From Nocardiopsis sinuspersici (lineage in GTDB: Bacteria; Actinomycetota; Actinomycetes; Streptosporangiales; Streptosporangiaceae), in assembly GCA_008638415.1 (NCBI GenBank), contig VWVT01000005.1, positions 124,001 to 188,000 on the forward strand: a stretch of DNA of 64,000 nt, in the 5' to 3' direction. Under the pieces are notes generated by a model. The model saw only the letters and a program-made list of their open reading frames with translations, was not told the DNA's origin and ran no database searches. Each line of letters begins with the position of its first letter. The stretch's first letter is position 1. The translations under genes were made by a program, and so were the position numbers. Positions 57,861 through 64,000 of the stretch are shown here, piece by piece.

Positions 57861-58853
57861 ATGAGCGCCAGAAGAGCGATGACCCCGGTCGAACAGGACG
57901 AGTCCCTCCGCCGGATCGGGACGGACCTGCTCAGGGCGGCCCCCGACGACTGGGTCAAGCTACGACTCGTGTACTCGGGGCTCGGCACTTGTGAGACCGC
58001 CCGCTTCGATGCGATGTTCCAGGGCGGGCGCAGTACCGGCTGCGTCCCGCCGCTCTCCGTCGTGGAGGGGATGCGGGGGATACGCGCGGGGATGCACACC
58101 GCAGGAACGGGCACCTGGTACACGGCCTACTACGAGATCGAGCGGACCGGCGGCTACCGGATCCGGTACGACTACGAGAACGAGCCCCACTTCGACGAAG
58201 CCCAGGACGACGCCGGCTACGCGCTCGAACTGGAGTGCTTTCCCCGCGACGACGAGCACGTCCCCGACTGGATGCGGGAGCGGCTGGAGGGGGGCCGCGT
58301 ACCCGGGGCGGCTTCGGAGGGCGTGTCCCCCTGGAGCATGCTGGCCGCGGTCTCGCGCCCCGAGCCGCGGTCGCACATCTCGCCCGGCGACATGACCCCC
58401 GAGGAGATGATGGACACCGTCCAGGAGATCGTGGACCGCACGATCGAGCCGGTCCGCGGACGGTGGAGCGAGATCGTCGTCGACTACAGAGGACTCGTCA
58501 GGATGTCCTCGTCGCGGGTGAGGGTGCGCAGGGAGGACGGCCGCGTCGAGTGGGACCTGCTCCTGCCGGAGGTCGGCCAACTGCTGGACCGGCTGCGCAC
58601 GGGGATGTACCAGCCGGGGAAGGGAACGTGGTTCACCGCGCGGCTGACGGTGAGCGAGTCGCGGGAGATCGGGGCCCACTTCGACCACGACGCCCCGCCC
58701 GAGTTCGACTTCGCCCCCGACCCCCGCAGCTTCCACCAGGACATCCGGTTCTTCCCGCGCAGTTCCGACCACCTGCCGGACTGGCTGCTGGACCGGCTCA
58801 GCCTCGCCCAGCGCATGATCCGCGCCGAGCGGGAGGAACCGCACCCGGAGTAG
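57861..58853 (+). CDS. Tandem YezG/DUF600-like protein (two copies fused)
   Basis: A 330-aa soluble protein made of two similar halves (about 1-155 and 175-330). Each half has the order: entry helix, DDWVKLRLVY or SEIVVDYRG, a helix with G-MH/MYxxGxGTWxTA, then FDxxP/E, then a proline-rich end (FPRDDEHVPDWM; FPRSSDHLPDWL). This is the layout of YezG-type immunity proteins of polymorphic toxins, normally single-domain. No toxin gene is adjacent. The ATG at 57861 follows GGCGAGAAC. The family assignment rests on pattern, not on a search. Confidence 0.6.
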   Translation: MSARRAMTPVEQDESLRRIGTDLLRAAPDDWVKLRLVYSGLGTCETARFDAMFQGGRSTGCVPPLSVVEGMRGIRAGMHTAGTGTWYTAYYEIERTGGYRIRYDYENEPHFDEAQDDAGYALELECFPRDDEHVPDWMRERLEGGRVPGAASEGVSPWSMLAAVSRPEPRSHISPGDMTPEEMMDTVQEIVDRTIEPVRGRWSEIVVDYRGLVRMSSSRVRVRREDGRVEWDLLLPEVGQLLDRLRTGMYQPGKGTWFTARLTVSESREIGAHFDHDAPPEFDFAPDPRSFHQDIRFFPRSSDHLPDWLLDRLSLAQRMIRAEREEPHPE

Positions 58854-58878
58854 AGGGGCCGGAAACGGCGGAGAGCGG

Positions 58879-58906
58879 CGGCCGGGGAGGAGCCGCTCCC
58901 CGGCCG
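58879..58906. terminator. Bidirectional terminator-like hairpin
   Basis: CGGCCGGGGAG pairs with CTCCCCGGCCG (11 bp) around a 6-nt loop between the convergent YezG-like and GT4 genes. Confidence 0.75.
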
Positions 58907-58939
58907 TGGCGGCCGAGGGCGGTGGAGGGCCTACGGGAG

Positions 58940-61363
58940 TCAGCGCAGCCGTCGGCGGGCGGCCTCCCACACGTGGATGTCGGCGACGGTGACCTGGAGG
59001 TCGCCGGACCCGAGCGGCGCCACGGTCGCCGAGCGCACGTAGGGGCCGCGGTGCCAGCGGCGCGCGGTGCGGACCGGGGTCGCCTTGGCGCCCAGGCGGC
59101 CCAGGGACTCGGGAGGCCCCGCCAGCAGCCGCAGCTGCCATGAAGCCCGGATCCCGGAACCGTCCCCGTGCTCCCTGCGGTTCAGCAGCGGCAGGGTCCC
59201 CGTGAGGCGGCCGCCCTCCTGCGTGCGGACGGTCTCGCTCAGGGGGAAGCGCTGCCCCGCGTCACTGCCGCGCACCACCTCCACCACGCACTCGGCGTCC
59301 TCCGGGAGCGGGGAGGCCAGGTGCACGTCGAAGCGGAGCCCTCGGCGCGTCTTCGGGCTCACGCGCACGTCGTCCACCTCCAGGACCGGTGCCAGCGGGG
59401 AGGCCTTCAGTCCCAGGCGGTCGTTGACGGTGTAGTAGGGCCGTACCCGTGAGCCGCGTCCGGGTTCCCGCTCCACCTTCTGGGCGGGGTACTCGATGAT
59501 CTTCTTGTATCCCGCCACGCCGGACAGGTGCCGTCCCACCGTGCACTCGGTCCCGTCGGAGAGCACCAGGCGCAGCTCCCACTTCTCCGTCTCCCCGTCC
59601 CGGTCGCGGACCACGTCCGCGGGGTCGACGACCGCCGTGAACCGGCCGTCGCCGTCCACCGGGGCGGAGAACTCCCGCACGGCCCGGGGCGGGGTGCGCA
59701 GCCGCGCCGCCAAATGGGCGCGGCCGTCCGGCTCGTACCGCCCCAGCACCCGGCCCCGCACGGTGATCAGCCCGTCGACCGATTCCACGTGCTCCACCTC
59801 GGCGTGGTGCACCGACCTACGTGTGTGCAGCACCAGTCGCCCCTTGGCCGAGCGCCCGGGCACCACCAGGGCCAGTTGCCGGACGTCCTGCGGGGAGAGC
59901 GGATACCCCCGCTGGTGGATCTCCAAGTCGTGGACGGGGCTCTCCTCACCGCCGTCCACCCGCAGCACCTCCCACGTGGACGTGGCCAGTTGGTCGCGTT
60001 GGGCGTCCACGACCACCTCGCCGGCGTCGTCCACCTTCAGCGCCACTCTCTGACCGGACCGGGCCAGCACCACCTGCTCGGGCGGTTCGGAGAACGACAG
60101 CACCGCGGTCCCGTCCCCACCGGCCCGCACGCGGCAGGCGGGGGGCGACTCCGGCTGCGGCGCGGGCGCCGGCGGCTCCGTCCTCGGCACGGGACGGCCG
60201 CTCAGGTCCGAGAACAGTTCCTCGTACCGCAGCATGACGTTGGCCGGGTCGAAGCGCTCGGAGTTCAGCAGGGCGGCGGACGACATCCGGCGACGGAGCC
60301 CGTCGTCGGCCATCAGCTCGGCCAGGCCCTCGGCGATCCCCGAGGCGGACTTGTTCGGCACCAGCAGTCCGTCCTCGCGGTCGCGGATGATCGACGCCGG
60401 CCCGTGCGGGCAGTCGGTGCTCACCACGGGCAGGCCGGACCGCATGGCCTCCACGATCGTCATCCCGAACGGCTCCTCGCTGGAGGTCAGCGCCGAGAAC
60501 GCGCCCTGGGCCAAGACCTCCTCCACGCGCGGATGCGCTCCCATCAGCCACACACGGTCCTGGAGTCCCAGCGAGCGCACCAGCCGGGCCAGGGAAGCGC
60601 GCTGGTTGCCGCGTCCGTAGATGCGCAGGGTCCAGTCGGGGAAGTCCTCGCTGACCATGGAGAACGCCTGCACCAGGAGGTCGTGCCGCTTGCTGGGAGC
60701 GAGCCGCCCGGCGGAGACGATGGTGCGGGTGTTGCGGCCGTCGGCGGTGAACGGGGGCGCGGGCACCGAGTTGGGGATGGACAGCACGCGCACGCCGGGC
60801 AGGGACATCCGCTCGCGGTAGGTGCCGGCGTCGGTCTCGGTCACCGTCACGAACGCGTCCAGGTGCGGGTACTCGGTCTCCATCACCCGGCGCAGCGACT
60901 CGGAGTGCTGGTCGTAGGTCAGGTGCTCCTGGCCGACCTTCACCGTCCGCTGCGGCGCGGCCCTGGCAATCACCACGTTCAGCCCGGGCCGGGTGCCCAC
61001 GACCACGTCGGCGTCGGTGGTGGCCAGGTACTCCTCCAGCCGGTCGTCGGTCAGGCGGCTGTGGGTGGGCCCGCGTGAGTCCTCCGGCGGAAAGAGCAGC
61101 GGAGGCACACCGGCGCGCTGCGAGCCCTCGTACAACGGGCGGCCGTCGGCCCCCGTGCCGTGGCTCTTGTCGTGGTCGCGCACGTCGACGAGCGGGCGCA
61201 GGCGCACCTGGTCGGGTACGGGCAGAACGGGCTTCTCGCGGTGCTGGAACACCGAGACGATCTCGACCTCGTGTCGCGCGGACAGCGCCGCCGCCTGGTT
61301 GGCGACGGTACGGACGGTCCCACCGATGCCGTACATGTCGTTGATCAGATAGGCGATCTTCAC
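58940..61363 (-). CDS. GT4 glycosyltransferase with a C-terminal beta-rich extension
   Basis: An 807-aa cytoplasmic enzyme. Residues 1-385 are a GT-B glycosyltransferase of family 4: N-terminal MKIAYLINDMYGIGGTVRTV, the acceptor/donor linker SAGRLAPSKRHDLLVQAF, and the EX7E motif in SSEEPFGMTIVEAMRSG. Residues about 400-807 are a beta-strand-rich extension like those on TagF/TarS-type polymer enzymes, possibly for acceptor or multimer binding. It probably adds sugars to a teichoic-acid-like or other surface polymer. It is flanked by Tad-like wall proteins. Confidence 0.85.
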   Translation of the reverse strand: MKIAYLINDMYGIGGTVRTVANQAAALSARHEVEIVSVFQHREKPVLPVPDQVRLRPLVDVRDHDKSHGTGADGRPLYEGSQRAGVPPLLFPPEDSRGPTHSRLTDDRLEEYLATTDADVVVGTRPGLNVVIARAAPQRTVKVGQEHLTYDQHSESLRRVMETEYPHLDAFVTVTETDAGTYRERMSLPGVRVLSIPNSVPAPPFTADGRNTRTIVSAGRLAPSKRHDLLVQAFSMVSEDFPDWTLRIYGRGNQRASLARLVRSLGLQDRVWLMGAHPRVEEVLAQGAFSALTSSEEPFGMTIVEAMRSGLPVVSTDCPHGPASIIRDREDGLLVPNKSASGIAEGLAELMADDGLRRRMSSAALLNSERFDPANVMLRYEELFSDLSGRPVPRTEPPAPAPQPESPPACRVRAGGDGTAVLSFSEPPEQVVLARSGQRVALKVDDAGEVVVDAQRDQLATSTWEVLRVDGGEESPVHDLEIHQRGYPLSPQDVRQLALVVPGRSAKGRLVLHTRRSVHHAEVEHVESVDGLITVRGRVLGRYEPDGRAHLAARLRTPPRAVREFSAPVDGDGRFTAVVDPADVVRDRDGETEKWELRLVLSDGTECTVGRHLSGVAGYKKIIEYPAQKVEREPGRGSRVRPYYTVNDRLGLKASPLAPVLEVDDVRVSPKTRRGLRFDVHLASPLPEDAECVVEVVRGSDAGQRFPLSETVRTQEGGRLTGTLPLLNRREHGDGSGIRASWQLRLLAGPPESLGRLGAKATPVRTARRWHRGPYVRSATVAPLGSGDLQVTVADIHVWEAARRRLR

Positions 61364-61759
61364 AGAGCCCCCGTGTTCTCGGTCGTGCCCCGTGCCCCAC
61401 GGGACGGTAGCGGTGCACGTTCTCCGGCCCAGGGCCGGCCCCCCGCTGCGAAGGGCCCGAGGGACGAACGCACACGCTACGAACGTCGCCTATATGGAAA
61501 TGCCCGCTATGCCGGATAAGTCCACAAGTTTTACCAGTCCCTGTGGGGGTTTTGCACAGATTTCACGCGCCGCGAAAGCGACACGCCCGGCGTCGGGGGT
61601 GGCGTTCGTGTAGGGGGTGTACGCCGTCGGACGTGGCCGGACGGATCGGCGGCGAGTGGGCCTGAAGGTAGATGTGCGCACCGGAAAAGCGTGGGACTGA
61701 TAGGCGGCCGACAATGGAGCCGAAGGGCGTGCCGGGCGTGCGGTGTGGTCGCGGACCCG
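61364..61759. other. 396-bp gap upstream of the GT4 gene
   Basis: AT-richer around 61480-61560, with a TATAGG-like element on the minus strand near 61494. Probably the GT4 promoter. No gene, repeat or RNA recognised. Confidence 0.4.
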
Positions 61760-62434
61760 TCAGTAGGTGTGGGTGCCCTCCCACTGCGCCCAGGCGGCGC
61801 AGGGGGACCCGTAGGTCTTCTCGATGTGGCCCAGCCCCCAGGAGATCTGCTCGGACGGACTCTCCTGGAACCCCGAGGGCATGGGACCGTGCCGGGCCGG
61901 GTTGAAGCCGGAGATGCCGTGGGCGCCGGTCTCGGTGTTGACGAACGTGTGGTCCCAGTGGGAGATGACGCTCCACAGGTTCGTCAGGCACTCCCGCTCG
62001 TTCTCGTCCCAGCCCCTGGCCGCGGCCATGTCCATGGCGAGGGACTCGTTCTCCAGAGCGTTGGAGTCGCCGCTGCCCCACGTGTACTCCTCGGGCTTCT
62101 CCGGCCGGTCGGCCTCCACCCACGTCTCGTCACCGCAGTCGGGTCCCTCGACCAGGCAGACCATCTGCCGTACCCCGTTGTTGAAGGTCCGGCTGAGCTC
62201 GAGCTGGTAGACCGCGACCATGATCGCCGCGACCAGGAGGGTGACCGCCGCCAGTTCGACGAACGCCGCGCCGCGGTCCCGTGCTGACCCCTGGGCGGGG
62301 TGCAGCCAGGAGAGGGCCCGCTCGGCCCGGCGCCGGACCCGGGGCGGACCGTTGCGGTCGCCGGATCGCCCGGGCGGCCTGGTGGGGGAGGGCCGTCGGG
62401 TGTCCCCGAGTTCGGGGCGGTGGGGGGTGGACAA
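61760..62434 (-). CDS. TadE-like protein fused to a transglycosylase-like domain lacking its glutamate
   Basis: A 224-aa membrane protein. Residues 52-90 are TadE-like (RDRGAAFVELAAVTLLVAA, single helix). Residues 127-224 match the small actinobacterial lytic transglycosylase domain: MAAARGWDENERECLTNLW, then NTETGAHGISG, and the ending QISWGLGHIEKTYGSPCAAW. In that family the catalytic Glu follows LWxx (LWxxESxW); here the sequence is LWSVISHW, with Ile157 at the Glu position. It may bind peptidoglycan without cutting it. A TTG start at 62434 is fixed by TAGGAGG six bases upstream. It lies 27 bases after the next gene in an operon. Confidence 0.82.
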   Translation of the reverse strand: MSTPHRPELGDTRRPSPTRPPGRSGDRNGPPRVRRRAERALSWLHPAQGSARDRGAAFVELAAVTLLVAAIMVAVYQLELSRTFNNGVRQMVCLVEGPDCGDETWVEADRPEKPEEYTWGSGDSNALENESLAMDMAAARGWDENERECLTNLWSVISHWDHTFVNTETGAHGISGFNPARHGPMPSGFQESPSEQISWGLGHIEKTYGSPCAAWAQWEGTHTY

Positions 62435-62461
62435 CGCCGCCTCCTAAGGAGCTGCGGAGGT

Positions 62462-62989
62462 TCAGGAGATGGGGATGTCTTCGATGGGTTCGAAATTGGG
62501 GATCTCGACCGTCACGGTATCGATGTCGTCAGGGACGGAGAAGAGTGACCAGTAAGCGATCTTCTCGCCGGGATTCAGTGTCCCGATGAACTCGTTACTG
62601 CTTTCACCAGAGCAAAGGCAGGATCCGTCTCCGTCCATGATCGGATGGTATCGAATCCCTTCTTTCGAGTCCATGATGGTTACTCCGGCAAAGTTCTGTC
62701 CTTTATAGATGTAGGATCCATCCTTTAGCCAGGCCAAGCCTTCTTGGCTATTCCCTTTGTTCTCGATGCTCCAGGTGATGGACAAGAAAGATCCTGATTG
62801 GTCTCTTTTGGCTTCATGGACTTCGGAAGCCAGGTTGGTCGACACGTCCCCATTGCTCTGGGCGGTTCCAAGTGATTCAAGTGTATCTGTTTTGGGGACA
62901 GGCGAGGCAGCGCTGACGCCTGTTGACATGGCGAAAGTGACCCCTGCGGCCAAGGAGAGAAGTCCGAGTGTGCGAGGAGGCTTTTTCAT
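62462..62989 (-). CDS. Secreted protein paralogous to the OmpA lipoprotein's N-terminal part
   Basis: A 175-aa protein with a Sec signal (MKKPPRTLGLLSLAAGVTFA, cleavage near VSA-AS). The mature part resembles a DUF4352/immunoglobulin-like beta sandwich: ITWSIENKGN ... GVTIMDSKEGIRYHP ... GSCLCSGES ... GTLNPGEKIAYWSLFSVPDD ... DIPIS. The same sequence order, including the Cys-x-Cys motif, occurs in the next gene upstream. Its GC content is clearly lower than that of the genes to the left. CGGAGAC, at the stop codon of the upstream gene, provides the ribosome site, so the two are cotranscribed. Confidence 0.8.
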   Translation of the reverse strand: MKKPPRTLGLLSLAAGVTFAMSTGVSAASPVPKTDTLESLGTAQSNGDVSTNLASEVHEAKRDQSGSFLSITWSIENKGNSQEGLAWLKDGSYIYKGQNFAGVTIMDSKEGIRYHPIMDGDGSCLCSGESSNEFIGTLNPGEKIAYWSLFSVPDDIDTVTVEIPNFEPIEDIPIS

Positions 62990-63000
62990 TGTTGTCTCCG

Positions 63001-64000
63001 TTACTTCTCAAACGTGACACTGACTCGGCGATTGCGTTCTCTGCCCTCTTCGGTGGCGTTGTCCCCAATTGGGTCTGCTGAACCGTGGCCCTTGACTTCG
63101 AAGGTGACTCCTTCTCTGGTGACGAGGTCGGCTAGGATTGACTCAACAGCTTCAGCACGTTCCTGAGACAGTGGGATGTTGACCGAGTCAGATCCGGTAT
63201 TATCAGCGTAGCCATCGATGTTTACGGTAGAAGAACTCGCTTCGTTGATTTCCATGGCGACCTGATCGATGATATCCCGTGCATCTGGGCTGAGGTCAGC
63301 ACTGTTTGTCTCGAAGAGGACGTCGGAAGATAGAATGATGCTTACTTCATCGCCACTTTCGGTGCGCCCAGTATTGTCCTCGGTGTTGTCCGAGATCATG
63401 GTCATAGGGATAATTTCAGGGTCGGCAAGCCCTGAGTTTTCCAGGGTTTCTGAGGAACTACTTATGGGTACGTCGAAGATCGGAGGAGTGAGGGGTGTTG
63501 TAACTGCCATGGATTCAACGTCGTCTGGTGGCTGGGGGAAAATTACCCACATGTCAGCGCTTCCACCAGCAGGAATGTTCTCGTTGAGTTGAGAGCAGAA
63601 GCAGGCCCCATTCTTTTGTGTGAAGCTTAGATGGCGGGTCTGGTTTTTTGAATCCAGGAGGGTGATTCTATTGGCGGTGTAAGGATTTTCAAAGTCGCTT
63701 AACCCGTCCTGAAGGAAATAATCTGAGTCGGAGTGGTTTGTTACTCCGATCTGAAGTCTCAGAAGGTTGTCCCCTACGGTTTCAAGGGCATAGATATCAA
63801 TTTGATAGTCTCCGCCGATCGACGTGGAAGAAGTTGTGCTGCTGGCGATGACTTTATTTTCGGTGCCGTCTGGCTGTGGAGAAGAGGGTGTGCTGGATCC
63901 AGTTTCCTGGTCGGGGTTGCTGTTCCCATTGCCCGAATGATCTGGGGAGCTGACGACGCAGCCAGAAGAGAGAAGGATCGCAGCCATTGATGTTCCTGCG
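63001..64000 (-). CDS. OmpA-family lipoprotein (5' end outside window)
   Basis: At least 332 residues, open to the window edge. A lipobox (LLSSGC) is present, but an ATG at 63987 would leave only ten residues before the lipidated Cys, so the true start is probably beyond base 64000. A Ser/Pro/Gly linker is followed by a beta domain paralogous to the next gene (ITLLDSKNQTRHLSF, GACFCSQL, FDVPIS). The C-terminal OmpA domain (about 215 to the end) has VLFETNSADLSPDARDIID, VNIDGYADNTGS, LSQERAEAVESILAD and ERNRRVSVTF, which includes the peptidoglycan-binding Asp and Arg. GC content is low: one sample line, 63361-63420, is 31/60, against 49/60 in 62281-62340. Confidence 0.85.
   Translation of the reverse strand, partial: AGTSMAAILLSSGCVVSSPDHSGNGNSNPDQETGSSTPSSPQPDGTENKVIASSTTSSTSIGGDYQIDIYALETVGDNLLRLQIGVTNHSDSDYFLQDGLSDFENPYTANRITLLDSKNQTRHLSFTQKNGACFCSQLNENIPAGGSADMWVIFPQPPDDVESMAVTTPLTPPIFDVPISSSSETLENSGLADPEIIPMTMISDNTEDNTGRTESGDEVSIILSSDVLFETNSADLSPDARDIIDQVAMEINEASSSTVNIDGYADNTGSDSVNIPLSQERAEAVESILADLVTREGVTFEVKGHGSADPIGDNATEEGRERNRRVSVTFEK

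Overview
The window comes from a very high-GC actinobacterium (most genes are clearly above 70% GC). The mix of modular PKS, XRE/DUF5753 plus DUF397 regulators, RsbW-like kinases, a SigB/F-type sigma factor and Tat/lipoprotein secreted enzymes suggests a Nocardiopsis-like mycelial genus. That placement is inferred from gene content, not proven.

Layout. 1-15.7 kb: the 3' end of a type I modular polyketide synthase, with three proteins giving the last three modules and a terminal thioesterase. 15.8-20.6 kb: a TetR regulator divergent from an HrpA-type helicase. 20.7-25.7 kb: a 60-bp perfect palindrome, a solitary DUF559/AbiEi-like protein, a lactonase behind a dre-like operator, a secreted GH11 xylanase, an unrecognised repeat protein, and a decayed copy of a lactonase 3' end. 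26-30.5 kb: the biotin ECF transporter bioYMN, a beta-lactamase-fold serine hydrolase and a FabG-like reductase; two near-identical inverted repeats lie in the gaps. 30.7-33 kb: a WhiJ-type regulatory triad (HATPase, XRE/DUF5753, DUF397) with a related palindrome upstream of each gene. 33-38 kb: metal and potassium homeostasis (ZnuA with a Zur box, KtrAB, a CDF exporter divergent from a CmtR-like sensor). 38.6-45 kb: an RND pump, a SigB/F-type sigma factor, a transposase relic, a 55-aa protein and a second HATPase. 45.6-53.8 kb: a catalytically degenerate MftF-like glycosyltransferase, then a peptide ABC operon with fused ATPases. 54-64 kb: a PL1 pectate lyase, a DUF559 protein and a cell-envelope set: a TadG-like protein fused to a zinc peptidase domain, a tandem YezG-like protein, a GT4 enzyme, a TadE-like protein fused to a transglycosylase-like domain lacking its glutamate, and a low-GC pair made of a secreted protein and an OmpA lipoprotein.

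How the genes work together. The PKS end predicts a chain terminus with C-2 methyl, reduced C-3, C-4 methyl and C-5 hydroxyl, released by the TE. Xylanase, pectate lyase, lactonase and peptide/oligomer transporter fit a biomass-degrading saprophyte. The metal genes are arranged as import and export arms, each with its own operator. The most unusual material is the Tad-like/OmpA envelope cluster at the right edge, which continues beyond the window, and the WhiJ-type triad with its shared palindrome.
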